Part shown: positions 52,016-61,008 of the stretch, piece by piece | How positions within the stretch are numbered: position 1 is the stretch's first letter | Layout of the letters: each line of letters begins with the position of its first letter | Source: Bradyrhizobium barranii subsp. apii | GTDB lineage: Bacteria; Pseudomonadota; Alphaproteobacteria; Rhizobiales; Xanthobacteraceae | DNA length: 64,000 nt | Assembly (NCBI RefSeq): GCF_011516635.5 | Contig: NZ_CP096255.1 | Location: forward strand, 9,063,501-9,127,500 | Reading direction: 5' to 3' | The notes under the pieces: generated by a model | What the model was told of the DNA's origin: nothing | What the model saw: the letters and a program-made list of their open reading frames with translations, nothing else | Database searches by the model: none | Made by a program: the position numbers and the translations under genes

Positions 52016-52936
52016 GTGGCGTTTCAGCGTAAAAACCCGGCGGCCATCGGCGTCAAGGCGCCCTTCCCCGGCTTCATCGAACCGGCCCTAGCGACCTCAA
52101 TCGAGAGGGTGCCGTCTGGCAGGCGATGGATTCACGAAATCAAGTTCGACGGCTACCGTGTCCAGCTCCATCTCGCCAACGAGTCGGCCAGGATATTCAC
52201 CCGGCGTGGCCACGACTGGACCCACCGCTTCAAGAAGGTCGCACACGATGCCCGGCGGATCAAGGCGAGCTCCGCCGTCATCGACGGCGAGATCGTTGTT
52301 CCCGCCGCCGATGGCACGACCGATTTCTCGGTGCTGCAGGACGAGCTCAAGGGCAAGTCGACCAAGATCGTGCTGGTGGCGTTCGATCTGCTCTATCTGA
52401 ATGGCCGCGATCTGCGGAAGCTGCCGCTGATCCAGAGGAAGGCCAAGCTGAGCAAGATCGTCGATGGCACTGACGTCCAGTTCAGCGAAAGCTTCGAGAT
52501 CGAAGGACGTGAGATGTTCGCGCACGCCTGCAAGCTCGGCCTGGAAGGCGTCATCTCGAAGGTGCGAGACGGCCCCTATCCAAAGGGCCGTACAAGCGAT
52601 TGGGTCAAGAAAACGTGCATCCAGCGCGAGACTCTGACGATCGCCGGCTTCGCACTCGACGAGGGAAAGTGGGACGGCATCTATGTCGCGCGCCGGAAGG
52701 GCGACGATCTGGTGTATGCGGGGAAGGTCGACCACGGCTTCGACAAGACGTCCGCCGCAGATCTCCAGAAGAGACTGAAGCCGCTGATCCGAAAGACGCA
52801 GCCATACACGAAGCGGATCGCACGTAAGGGCATCTGGGTCGAACCAAAGCTGCTCGCCGAGATCGAATATCGCGCGAAGTCGGCCGAGGGAAAGGTCCGG
52901 CACCCGTTCTACCGAGGCCTGCGGGAGGATTTGTGA
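52016..52936 (+). CDS. Stand-alone ATP-dependent DNA ligase, LigD ligase-domain type
   Basis: The 306-residue ligase has the nucleotidyl-lysine motif WIHEIKFDGYRVQLHL (Lys43), motif III SAVIDGEIVVPAADG, motif IV LEGVISKVRDGPYPKGR and motif V SDWVKKTC, then an OB-fold domain. The primase-polymerase and phosphoesterase domains of full LigD are absent. It would seal breaks held by Ku. The start at 52016 is a GTG; in-frame alternatives downstream are poor. The 56-residue gene that follows overlaps by one base. Confidence 0.87.
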   Translation: MAFQRKNPAAIGVKAPFPGFIEPALATSIERVPSGRRWIHEIKFDGYRVQLHLANESARIFTRRGHDWTHRFKKVAHDARRIKASSAVIDGEIVVPAADGTTDFSVLQDELKGKSTKIVLVAFDLLYLNGRDLRKLPLIQRKAKLSKIVDGTDVQFSESFEIEGREMFAHACKLGLEGVISKVRDGPYPKGRTSDWVKKTCIQRETLTIAGFALDEGKWDGIYVARRKGDDLVYAGKVDHGFDKTSAADLQKRLKPLIRKTQPYTKRIARKGIWVEPKLLAEIEYRAKSAEGKVRHPFYRGLREDL

Positions 52937-53106
52937 TGGATGCATTCGATCGCTTCTGGCAGTGGGCCAACAAGCCCCTGGAGAGTCATCTGACCATACC
53001 GGCCGAGTTATATCGGGCCGTCATGGAGCTCGCTCCGGAGGACCGACGGGACCGCGCCACCGTGAACGAGGCCGCGGCACGCACTTTGGATCCCAGAAAG
53101 GATTGA
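52936..53106 (+). CDS. Small hypothetical protein coupled to ligase
   Basis: A 56-residue frame reads MDAFDRFWQWANKPLESHLT, IPAELYRAVMELAPEDRRDR and ends ATVNEAAARTLDPRKD. Its ATG overlaps the ligase TGA (TGATG), which favours translation. It is too short for usual gene callers but looks coding, with helical and acidic/basic patterning. No known domain is recognised. Confidence 0.65.
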   Translation: MDAFDRFWQWANKPLESHLTIPAELYRAVMELAPEDRRDRATVNEAAARTLDPRKD

Positions 53107-53137
53107 AGGGACTTCACGCGTCGGTCCGCGACAGAAA

Positions 53138-53752
53138 CTAGCCCCGCGCGCGCCGCAGCGCAGCTTTCAGCCGCTCCTTCTCCTTATTCCAGCGAGCGTC
53201 TTCGGTTTGCGATTTCTTCTCCAGAGCCTCGACCTCGGCCCGGATCGCGGCAACCCGCTTTTCGTGCTCCTGCTCGGCCTCGTCCAGCGCAGCCTGCGCC
53301 TTGTTCACCGCCTGCTGGCGGCGTTCACGCTCCTTCTGCTTGGCGGCCTCCTCCTTGGCCCGCTCAAGCTCGCGGCGCCTTTGCTCCCGTTCGTAAGCCA
53401 AAGCGGCCTTCCGCTCCGCAGCCTTGTCGACGGGGCGAGAGGGGCGCTTGTTCGCCTTTGAGCCTTTCGACTTGCGGGAAACTTTCGTTGATCCGCTGCC
53501 ACCAAGATCGGTGGGCAGCTCGGCGTGTTCGCTGAAAGGTCGTTCGGTTCCGACCGGGCGCCTGAGAACGACGCCAGGCTTTGCCATGGCCGCGGCGATG
53601 ACGTCCGGATCGTGGCTCTCCTTCGCCGCGCCCTGATGAAACAGATTGCTGTCGGCACCCCACGCCTCCAGAGCCGCCTTCATAGATGGCGCGGCGATCA
53701 CCTGATCGTAGAAGCCCAGCGAGGTCTGATAGGTCTTCAGTTTTCTGGCCAT
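53138..53752 (-). CDS. Coiled-coil protein (TolA-like annotation), function unknown
   Basis: The 204-residue protein has a compact N-terminal part (MARKLKTYQTSLGFYDQVIA, APSMKAALEAWGADSNLFHQ) and ends in about 100 residues of charged coiled coil. Examples are YEREQRRRELERAKEEAAKQ and AALDEAEQEHEKRVAAIRAE. Homologues are often labelled TolA from this coiled coil alone; no membrane anchor is present. It lies between the two ligase genes on the opposite strand. A link to end joining is inferred from position only. Confidence 0.72.
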   Translation of the reverse strand: MARKLKTYQTSLGFYDQVIAAPSMKAALEAWGADSNLFHQGAAKESHDPDVIAAAMAKPGVVLRRPVGTERPFSEHAELPTDLGGSGSTKVSRKSKGSKANKRPSRPVDKAAERKAALAYEREQRRRELERAKEEAAKQKERERRQQAVNKAQAALDEAEQEHEKRVAAIRAEVEALEKKSQTEDARWNKEKERLKAALRRARG

Positions 53753-53887
53753 CGGTCTGATGCGCCCTCCGCTATCGATCGTGCTCGCACCACGGCGCGT
53801 GCGGAACTCGCCGCGGGCTCGAAGCGTTCCCTAAACCTTGAAGGACGTCCATGCATTTCGCAACGCGCTCTTAAGGATTCACCTCGC

Positions 53888-54835
53888 ATGAGCCGGACGT
53901 CGACCCTGCCCAAGCGCCTGCAGCCGATGCTCGCCACGCTCACCGACGCGCCGTTCGACGACCCTGGCTGGGTTTTCGAGGACAAGTACGATGGCTTCCG
54001 GATGATCGCCGAAATCCGGCGGGGCAAGGTTGCCCTCTACAGCCGCAGCGGCAAGATCATCAGCCGCAGCTATATCGAGGTCGCCAAAGCGCTGGAGGGC
54101 GTGAAGGGTGACGCCGTGATCGATGGCGAGCTCGTCGCGATCGGAAAGGACGGCGTCTCGCATTTCCAGCTACTTCAAAACGCGCTGCGTCATGAAGCGA
54201 AGCTCCTGTATTGCGCCTTCGATCTCATGTTTCAGGACGCAACGGACTTGCGCAAACAGCCCCTCCTCGAGCGCAAGAAGCGGCTGAAGGCGATTCTGCC
54301 GCGCGACAAGCTGATTGCCTTCAGCCGTCACCGCAAAAGAGACGGCACGAAATTCTTCGCCGAGGCCGAGCGGAAAGGTCTGGAAGGCGTCATGGCGAAG
54401 CGCGCCGACAGCGCGTATGCGTCCGGAAGCCGGACTCCGGATTGGCTGAAGATCAAGACGGCAAAGCGACAGGAAGTGGCGATCGCGGGCTTCACAGCGC
54501 CCAGGCGCACCAGGCCGTTCTTCGGCGCCCTGGTCCTCGCCGTGCGGGAGAACGATACATGGCGCTACATCGGACATGTCGGCACTGGCTTCAGCCATAA
54601 GGTCCTGGAAGATCTACATGCCAAGCTCGTGAAGCTCACGGCCCCCAAATCACCCTTTCCTGCCAAAGTGAAGGACGAGGCCAACACGACCTGGGTCAAG
54701 CCCTCGCTGGTTGCCGAAGTCAAGTTCGCGGAATGGACGAGCAAGGGTGAACTCCGCCAGCCCGTCTACCTCGGGCTCCGGTCCGACAAGCGGGCGAAGG
54801 ATGTTGTGCGGGAGCGAGAACGTCCGCGCAAATAG
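53888..54835 (+). CDS. Second stand-alone ATP-dependent DNA ligase, LigD ligase-domain type
   Basis: The 315-residue ligase has motif I WVFEDKYDGFRMIAEI (Lys33), motif III DAVIDGELVAIGKDGVSHF, motif IV GLEGVMAKRADSAYASGSR, motif V PDWLKIKTAKRQEVAIAGFT, and an OB-fold C-terminus. Polymerase and phosphoesterase domains are again absent. The start at ATG 53888 follows TAAGGA; the longer frame from 53525 overlaps the opposite coiled-coil gene. It diverges clearly from the first ligase and is not a recent duplicate. Confidence 0.87.
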   Translation: MSRTSTLPKRLQPMLATLTDAPFDDPGWVFEDKYDGFRMIAEIRRGKVALYSRSGKIISRSYIEVAKALEGVKGDAVIDGELVAIGKDGVSHFQLLQNALRHEAKLLYCAFDLMFQDATDLRKQPLLERKKRLKAILPRDKLIAFSRHRKRDGTKFFAEAERKGLEGVMAKRADSAYASGSRTPDWLKIKTAKRQEVAIAGFTAPRRTRPFFGALVLAVRENDTWRYIGHVGTGFSHKVLEDLHAKLVKLTAPKSPFPAKVKDEANTTWVKPSLVAEVKFAEWTSKGELRQPVYLGLRSDKRAKDVVRERERPRK

Positions 54836-54911
54836 AGCTTCCCTTCGGGCGTAACCAGCCAGCGAAACGAATTAACTAATTCGCCTGTAAATGCCCAGCG
54901 CGGTGGCGCGC

Positions 54912-55376
54912 TCAGTCGCCTCCAAGGTCGTGGATTTCCGGTCGAATGCCCTCAGGCGTGATTTCGAGCGTCGCAAGCGTGATCGGCAGCTTGAAGCGCC
55001 GCGGTCCCGCGCTGCCGGGATTCAGGTAGAGAATGCCCCCGACTGTGTCGATCTTCGGCATGTGGGAATGCCCGGAGACGATGACGTCGATGCCCGCGCC
55101 AAGATCGGCCTGCAGCCTCTTCAGGTCGTGCAGAACGTAGATAGACTTTCCCGCCAGGCGCACAAGGTTCGTATCGGGGTATTCGCGAGCCCACTCGCCG
55201 CTGTCCACGTTTCCGCGGATGGCGGTGACAGGCGCGATCCGGCGAAGCGCATCGACGATCTCGGGGCGCCCGATGTCGCCGGCATGGATGATGTGATCGA
55301 CGCCCGTCAGGCCTCGTTCCGCCTCGGGCCTCAACAGGCCGTGCGTGTCCGAAATGATTCCAATTCTGAACGTCAT
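54912..55376 (-). CDS. YfcE-type metallophosphoesterase
   Basis: The 154-residue protein has the calcineurin-like metal motifs GIISDTHGLLRPEAE, HAGDIGRPEIVDAL, AIRGNVDSG and VSGHSHMPKIDTVGG. This is the small YfcE/MJ0936 phosphodiesterase pattern. It overlaps the Nudix gene by four bases, so the two are translated together. Its substrate is not known; the repair neighbourhood hints at nucleotide or DNA-end processing. Confidence 0.87.
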   Translation of the reverse strand: MTFRIGIISDTHGLLRPEAERGLTGVDHIIHAGDIGRPEIVDALRRIAPVTAIRGNVDSGEWAREYPDTNLVRLAGKSIYVLHDLKRLQADLGAGIDVIVSGHSHMPKIDTVGGILYLNPGSAGPRRFKLPITLATLEITPEGIRPEIHDLGGD

Positions 55377-55876
55377 TTCCCGGCGCTCTCAATCGCGATC
55401 GCCAAGAGACGATCGAGAAGCTCTACCTGCCCGGACAGCATCTTGGTCCGCGCGAACTCGATATTGAACCATTCCGCGCGGTCGACCTCGGGAAAGCTCT
55501 GCCCTCGACCGCTTCGTGGCGGCCATTCGATATCGAAGGTATTGCTGATCAGCGCCGCCGGGTCAAAATGGCCCTTGCCGGCGAATGCGATGACGCGCTT
55601 GCCTCCTCGCTGTCGAATCTCCCCGAGCAGCTGGAGTGGACCAATCGAAGCGCTCGGGCCGAGCTCCTCGGCAAACTCACGCCGCGCGACCTGCTCCGGA
55701 GCATCCGCGGCATCGATTTCGCCCTTGGGAATGGACCAGGCGCCATTATCCTTCTTGCGCCAGAACGGACCGCCGGGATGAACGAGCAGAACCTCAAGCC
55801 CGCGAACGCCCTTGCGGTAGGCGAGAATGCCAGCGCTTAACATCGGTCTCCTGGAAGTCTTTTTCAGCGCAGCCAT
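55373..55876 (-). CDS. Nudix hydrolase
   Basis: The 167-residue protein has a Nudix box (KGEIDAADAPEQVARREFAE then ELG) after an N-terminal beta-strand AGILAYRKGVRGLEVLLVHP. The PFWRKKDNGAWSIPKGE segment is typical of the DR_1025/NUDT-like group acting on nucleoside diphosphate derivatives. It is the first gene of a leftward pair with the phosphoesterase, next to ku. Confidence 0.87.
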   Translation of the reverse strand: MAALKKTSRRPMLSAGILAYRKGVRGLEVLLVHPGGPFWRKKDNGAWSIPKGEIDAADAPEQVARREFAEELGPSASIGPLQLLGEIRQRGGKRVIAFAGKGHFDPAALISNTFDIEWPPRSGRGQSFPEVDRAEWFNIEFARTKMLSGQVELLDRLLAIAIESAGK

Positions 55877-55940
55877 ATCGCTCCCCTGCCGCCGACACGA
55901 AGTAACGGCCGTCTGGCGTTACTGGATGCCGAACGACACG

Positions 55941-56873
55941 CTAGGCTGACTTCCGCTGCGGTCTGGCCGCTGGCTTCTTCGCCGCGGCCTCCTTGGCCGG
56001 TTTCTTGCCGGCGATCGGCATCAGCATTTCCTTCTGCCCGGCCGACGCCTTCCGCGCCTTCCTGGCTGGCTTCTTCTGCGACTCTGTCGCTGCCGTCGCG
56101 TCTGCTCCAATGCTCTTCCGCAGCGCGTCCATCAGATCGACCACGTTCTCACCGCGGGGACGCGCTTTCGCGGTGATGGGTTTGCCGGCGCGCTTCTGGT
56201 TGATGAGATCGATGAGAGCGGTTTCATACTGGTCTTCGAACTTGTCCGGCTCGAAATGTCCCGACTTTTGATTGACGATGTGCTTGGCGAGATCGAGCAT
56301 GTCCTTGGTGACTTTGACATCCTGGATGTCGTCGAAATATTCGTCCGCAGAACGCACCTCATAAGGATAGCGCAGCAGCGTCCCCATCAGGCCCTTGTCC
56401 ATGGGCTCCAGCGCGATGATGTGCTCACGGTTAGTCAGCACCACCCGTCCGATGGCGACCTTGTTCATTTCGCGGATGGTTTCGCGGATGACGGCGAAGG
56501 CGTCGTGCCCGACTTTGCCATCCGGAGTCAGGTAGTAAGGGCGGATCAGGTAGCGTGGGTCGATCTCGCTGCGGTCGACGAACTCGTCGATCTCAATGGT
56601 TCGCGTCGATTCCAGCGCAACGTTTTCAAGCTCCTCCTTCGTCACCTCGATGAAGGTGTCCGTGTCGACCTTGTACCCCTTGACGATGTCCTCGTTGTCG
56701 ACCTCCTCGCCGGTATCGGCATCAACCTTGGCGTACTTGATGCGGTGGCCGGTCCTTCGATTGAGCTGGTTGAACGAGACCTTTTCGGATTCCGACGTGG
56801 CCGGATAGAGCGCTACCGGGCAGGTGACGAGGGAAAGACGCAGGAAGCCTTTCCAGTTCGCGCGGGGGGCCAT
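55941..56873 (-). CDS. ku: Ku DNA end-binding protein
   Basis: The 310-residue protein begins MAPRANWKGFLRLSLVTCPV at ATG 56871-56873 with GGAG upstream; a longer frame to 57536 is spurious. The Ku core (FNQLNRRTGHRIKYAKVDAD, DTFIEVTKEELENVALESTR, LEPMDKGLMGTLLRYPYEVR) and a lysine/alanine-rich tail are present. Ku homodimers ring DNA ends and recruit ligase for non-homologous end joining. It is divergent from the two CxxC protein genes. Confidence 0.93.
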   Translation of the reverse strand: MAPRANWKGFLRLSLVTCPVALYPATSESEKVSFNQLNRRTGHRIKYAKVDADTGEEVDNEDIVKGYKVDTDTFIEVTKEELENVALESTRTIEIDEFVDRSEIDPRYLIRPYYLTPDGKVGHDAFAVIRETIREMNKVAIGRVVLTNREHIIALEPMDKGLMGTLLRYPYEVRSADEYFDDIQDVKVTKDMLDLAKHIVNQKSGHFEPDKFEDQYETALIDLINQKRAGKPITAKARPRGENVVDLMDALRKSIGADATAATESQKKPARKARKASAGQKEMLMPIAGKKPAKEAAAKKPAARPQRKSA

Positions 56874-57017
56874 GGCGGGGAACTCCAATCCTGATGCCGG
56901 ATTCAAGACGAACGGCCCGGCTTGGTTCCGACAGCGCGCCCCCTCCAACAGGAGGATTTTTTCTCGGCGCGGGCCCGAGCGGACTCGACATTCGTTCTCT
57001 TTATGTTCTAATTCGGA

Positions 57018-57413
57018 ATGACCGACCGACCCGCGAGCTGGCGCATGCCGACCCCGAAACAAATGGAAAAGCTGGCCGCTGAAGCCGCCCGCAGGCCGGC
57101 CCCCTCGGCAGCTGCCCCGGATGCTCCCCTCCCGGCGGAATATTGGGAATCGGTCCTCAAAGACCCTCGCGCCGGCGCGACCTGGGCCCAGATGCGGCAG
57201 AGACGTCTTTCGGAAATTCAGCGCCACGTGCTGCGCATCTCCTGCCGCCGCTGCGAGCGGACCGTGGAAATCCAGACCGCCGATGCAGTCCGATTGTACG
57301 GCGGCAACGCGGTCTGGAAGGACGTCGCGCAGCGACTGCTCGGCAACACCTGCCAGCAGCGCACCGGCTGGCATGAAGAAGACGGGTGCTGGCCGGCGTT
57401 CGAGACGCCATAA
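57018..57413 (+). CDS. Unknown protein with CxxC motif, first gene of SRAP/dinB cluster
   Basis: The 131-residue protein has a proline/alanine N-terminus, then LRISCRRCERTVEIQTADAV, RLYGGNAVWKDVAQRLLGNT and CQQRTGWHEEDGCWPAFE. The CRRC pair and later cysteines and histidine suggest a zinc site. No domain name is recognised. It is divergent from ku and starts a rightward run with a second CxxC protein, SRAP and dinB. Confidence 0.72.
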   Translation: MTDRPASWRMPTPKQMEKLAAEAARRPAPSAAAPDAPLPAEYWESVLKDPRAGATWAQMRQRRLSEIQRHVLRISCRRCERTVEIQTADAVRLYGGNAVWKDVAQRLLGNTCQQRTGWHEEDGCWPAFETP

Positions 57414-57460
57414 CCTGCTCTGGATTTGCCGATCCGATCTCTTTGCGCCTGGATGTCCGG

Positions 57461-57910
57461 ATGGCCCCGAAGTATCACCCAACGCCCCTGTCGGGCGGCG
57501 ACCGCAAAGCTCTGGCGAAAGAGCTCGGCAAGGCACGCGCGATGGCCAACATCCTGGCCGCCCAATCGGCGGAGATGCGGGCCAAGGGCGAGGCGATGAT
57601 CCAGCAAGCTGACCGGCTGCTTTGCGAAAGCTGGAATGAGCGGATGTGGAGCGACGGCGAGCCGATCGATCCGTCGCCTACCATCGACCAGGCTGTGAAT
57701 GGAGGCTTCCCCTGGCTTGAGATCAGGTGTGCGCGCTGCAAGATGCCAAGCGACGTCGACCTCGCGGCGATGAAGCACCCCCCGACCACCTTCGTGCACG
57801 ATCTCGCCAGCCGGCTGCGCTGCCGCAAATGCGCCAAGGCGGGCCGGCGTCCATCCGCGACTCTGCTACAATTGGGTTGGCAGCCGCGCCATCCTCGAAC
57901 CGAAGCCTGA
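57461..57910 (+). CDS. Unknown protein with two CxxC pairs
   Basis: The 149-residue protein has a helical N-terminus (LSGGDRKALAKELGKARAMA), then WLEIRCARCKMPSDVDLAAM and LASRLRCRKCAKAGRRPSAT. The two CxxC pairs about 30 residues apart look like one zinc ribbon. ATG 57461 (MAPKYHPTPL) is preferred to 57386. It ends three bases before the SRAP start. Confidence 0.72.
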   Translation: MAPKYHPTPLSGGDRKALAKELGKARAMANILAAQSAEMRAKGEAMIQQADRLLCESWNERMWSDGEPIDPSPTIDQAVNGGFPWLEIRCARCKMPSDVDLAAMKHPPTTFVHDLASRLRCRKCAKAGRRPSATLLQLGWQPRHPRTEA

Positions 57911-57913
57911 CTG

Positions 57914-58639
57914 ATGTGCAATCTCTATTCGATCACGACAAACCAGGCCGCGATCAGCGCGCTGTTCCGCGTCGTGAACCGATATATTGGCAATCTGGCG
58001 CCGATGCCGGAAGTTTTTCCGGATTACAAGGCGCCGATCGTACGCAACGGGACCGAGGGCCGCGAGCTCGCTACGGCGCGGTGGGGAATGCCGTCGTCGT
58101 CAAAAGCGTTGATGGACGCCACCAAGAAGCGGGCCGAAAAGCTGCAAGCCAAGGGCAAGCCTGTCGATTTCAAGGAACTGCTGCGGATGGAGCCGGACGG
58201 TGGCACGACTAACATCCGCAACGTGAATAGCAAGCACTGGACGCGATGGCTGGGAGCAGAAAACCGCTGCGTGGTGCCGTTCAACTCCTTCAGCGAGTTC
58301 AACAAGGCCGAGGGCGGCGATATCTGGTTTGCGCTCGATGAGACCCGTCCCCTCGCCTGCTTCGCCGGCATCTGGACAAGCTGGACATCTGTCCGAAAGG
58401 TAAAGGAAGGTGAGACCACCAACGACCTCTACGCGTTCCTCACGACGGAGCCAAACGCAGAGGTCGGCGCCATCCATCCGAAGGCAATGCCCGTGATCCT
58501 GACGACGCAGGAGGAAGTCGAGACCTGGATGACCGCTCCTCCGGACGACGCGTTGAAACTGCAGCGGCCCCTGCCGGACGGGTCACTTCAGATCGTCGCC
58601 CGCGGCGTCAAGGAAGATCCGACTGGGCCGGAGGCGTGA
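57914..58639 (+). CDS. SRAP-domain SOS response-associated protein (YedK/HMCES-like)
   Basis: The 241-residue protein starts MCNLYSITTNQAAISALFRV with the catalytic Cys2 that forms a thiazolidine crosslink to abasic sites. NIRNVNSKHWTRWLGAENRC and the histidine motif GAIHPKAMPVILT complete the active site. It shields abasic DNA during replication. A four-base overlap with dinB couples it to translesion synthesis. Confidence 0.92.
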   Translation: MCNLYSITTNQAAISALFRVVNRYIGNLAPMPEVFPDYKAPIVRNGTEGRELATARWGMPSSSKALMDATKKRAEKLQAKGKPVDFKELLRMEPDGGTTNIRNVNSKHWTRWLGAENRCVVPFNSFSEFNKAEGGDIWFALDETRPLACFAGIWTSWTSVRKVKEGETTNDLYAFLTTEPNAEVGAIHPKAMPVILTTQEEVETWMTAPPDDALKLQRPLPDGSLQIVARGVKEDPTGPEA

Positions 58640-59737
58640 CCGGCGAAGGCGACGATCAGGGATCGGACCCGCCCCGCCAGCGCAAGATCATCCACGTCGA
58701 CATGGATGCGTTCTACGCATCGGTCGAGCAGAGGGACAATCCGGACCTCCGCGGCAAGCCGGTCGCGGTCGGCGGATCGCGCGAGCGCGGCGTTGTCGCC
58801 GCCGCGAGCTACGAAGCCCGGAAGTTCGGCGTCAGATCAGCGATGCCGTCAGTGACGGCGAAGCGCCAGTGTCCGGACCTGATTTTCGTGAAGCCCCGCT
58901 TCGAGGTCTACAAGGCGGTCTCCCAGCAGATCCGCGAGATCTTCGCCGAGCACACCGCCATCATTGAGCCGCTGTCCCTGGACGAGGCCTACCTTGATGT
59001 CACCGAAAACCTGCAAAGGATCCCGCTGGCGCGCGATGTCGCGCTAGCGATCCGCGCCAAGATCAAGCAGGAGACCGGCCTCAACGCCTCTGCCGGTATT
59101 TCCTACAATAAGTTTCTCGCGAAGCTCGCCTCCGATTACCGCAAGCCGAACGGCCAGTACGTCATCACACCAGAGATGGGGCCGGCGTTCGTTGAAGCGC
59201 TTCCGGTCGGCAAGTTTCACGGTATCGGACCGGCGACCAGCGCCAAGATGAATTCCCTCGGCCTCTTCACTGGCCTAGACATGTAACCAGTCGCTCGAAT
59301 TCATGCAGTCCAACTTCGGCAAGGCCGGGAGCTACTACTACTGGATCTCGCGCGGCGTTGACGAACGGCGCGTCCGTACCAACCGGATCCGGAAGTCGGT
59401 CGGCGCCGAAACTACCTTCTCAAGTGACCTCACAGAATTCGATTTCATGGTCACCGAGCTCGAGCCTCTTATCGACAAGGTGTGGCGACACTGCGAAGCC
59501 ACCGGCAATCATGGGAGGACGGTGACGTTGAAGGTCAAATATAACGACTTCGAGATCATCACGCGCAGTCGCTCCGTGCTTGGCGCTGTATCGAGTCAGG
59601 CCGAACTTGAGCGCATTGCCATCGGTCTGCTAAAGAATGAGATGCCATTTCCCAAGCCGGTCCGGCTTTTGGGCGTCTCAGTGTCGGCGCTACAGCATGC
59701 CGACGACGCAGCGCCGCAGCTGGCACTGCCGATGTGA
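58636..59737 (+). pseudogene. dinB: DNA polymerase IV gene (dinB) split by a frameshift
   Basis: Frame one (58636-59286, 216 residues) holds the Y-family palm and fingers with catalytic motifs IIHVDMDAFYASVEQRD and IEPLSLDEAYLDVTENLQ, and stops after SLGLFTGLDM. Frame two (about 59288-59737) resumes NQSLEFMQSNFGKAGSYYYW and includes the little finger (IRKSVGAETTFSSDLTEFD) to LPM. The break is ATGTAACCAG at 59281-59290, where relatives read DMRNQS: two bases appear to be missing. Without the little finger, frame one would not be processive. A +1 bypass would restore almost the whole protein, but no known slippery site is present. Confidence 0.82.
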
Positions 59738-59945
59738 TCGCGTCATTCAACTCGTTTTCAAAGCCGGTTGCTGACCTTGATCCGCCAAGCGAAAGAGGCT
59801 GCACCAACGATGGTAGGCTTCACCCGCTACCTACATCGTATCGGTGCGAAGGAATGGGATTCACGCCGGGATTGCGATCGGCACGTTATTTGGATTACTG
59901 CGCCGATATCAGGCGCCAGTTTGAACCTCGGAAGAACGAGGGTGC

Positions 59946-60392
59946 TCAAACGACCCGGATGTGCTGCCAAGTATCTGAGAGCAATGCGTCCACCGCGTCA
60001 TCGAACTCTGATGCGACCCAGACCTGGCCGGGCGATTTAGGGTATCGCGCTACGTGGTTCTTGTGGATTTCACTCAGGTACTGCATTTCGTCGAGGACCT
60101 TGAGATTTGATTTCAGGCCGAGGTTACACGCATATGCATACAAGGCTGCCAGATCATGATTGCCCGGCTCTTGACCGGCAGCACGTTCCCCCGCCGTTTT
60201 GGCGTGGATTAAGACAGATCGAATTGCGAGTTCAGCCGCGTGCGCTAGGAGGAAATATCTAGGCCAGTTCGGCTGTCCATTCACGATATCCGGCATCCCG
60301 ACAGCCTGGTCTCGATACATGCGCGCCCGCGCATGCCAATCCAAGGCCGGAAGAGAGGCTTTCAATGGGGGGAAGAAGATCGGCGGTTTCAT
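59946..60392 (-). CDS. Unknown protein, possibly HEPN-like
   Basis: The 148-residue protein is helical, with WPRYFLLAHAAELAIRSVLI, HAKTAGERAAGQEPGNHDLA and ALYAYACNLGLKSNLKVLDE. The HAAELAIRS...NHDLAALY pattern resembles helical HEPN-type proteins that handle nucleotides or RNA. No catalytic RxxxxH motif is certain. It lies after dinB on the opposite strand, followed by two more unknown genes on the same strand. Confidence 0.6.
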   Translation of the reverse strand: MKPPIFFPPLKASLPALDWHARARMYRDQAVGMPDIVNGQPNWPRYFLLAHAAELAIRSVLIHAKTAGERAAGQEPGNHDLAALYAYACNLGLKSNLKVLDEMQYLSEIHKNHVARYPKSPGQVWVASEFDDAVDALLSDTWQHIRVV

Positions 60393-60426
60393 GAGCGGCT
60401 CCGAAGCGCGCTCGTCGGTTGCATTG

Positions 60427-61008
60427 TCATCGCGCGAGCTCCTGCTGCACTCTCTTCACGCTTGCATCCACGTTCATCTTGAGTTTGTCCGCATCGAGCC
60501 CGATCTTGCGCACCTCATCCATAGCGACCGCCTCAAGATCCTTAGCCAGCTCTTCGAAGAATGTCTGATCCGCTTGCAGGTCGGCGATTACTGCGTCGCG
60601 CCGCCTAACCGAGATCGCCTCTTGCCCGCGCTCCCGCCAGAAGTTGTGCGCGAGGTAATCCCGCCGCCGCTTCGCCTCGTCGACGCGCTTTTGGAGCGCT
60701 GGATAGAGCTGAAGGAACTCCTTGATACCGCCTTTTCGGCTGATGAGCTGGCCGAACGTCTTAGCCTGCTGTTCGGCGAGATATTCCTCGAGTTTGTGAG
60801 CCATCGTGTACTGGTCGTAGATCGGCTTCCCGGCTTTCTTCGACTCCTCGTACATCCGCTTCACGAAATCCGCCGTCAGGATCAGGTTGGCCAGGATGCC
60901 CTCGACATTGCAGCCGTGAGAGAACGTCAGCCCGAAGTGGGCATACACGTCCTTCATATCGTCCTCGTCCCCCATGAGCCACCAAAAGACGCGCCACAGC
61001 CAGCGCAT
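60427..61008 (-). CDS. Unknown protein with HEPN-like RDYLAH motif
   Basis: The product (about 193 residues from ATG 61006-61008, MRWLWRVFWWLMGDEDDMKD) is helical. RRRDYLAHNFWRERGQEAIS near residue 125 carries an R-x4-H motif (RDYLAH), the active-site pattern of HEPN ribonucleases. A coiled C-terminal part follows (FFEELAKDLEAVAMDEVRKI). The start is uncertain (61077, 61008 or 60975). Fold assignment is tentative. Confidence 0.6.
   Translation of the reverse strand: MRWLWRVFWWLMGDEDDMKDVYAHFGLTFSHGCNVEGILANLILTADFVKRMYEESKKAGKPIYDQYTMAHKLEEYLAEQQAKTFGQLISRKGGIKEFLQLYPALQKRVDEAKRRRDYLAHNFWRERGQEAISVRRRDAVIADLQADQTFFEELAKDLEAVAMDEVRKIGLDADKLKMNVDASVKRVQQELAR

Noticed and set aside
59738..59945. 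Short plus-strand frames after dinB
   Set aside because: There is no recognisable domain, start site or conserved pattern; they overlap the antisense of the next gene.
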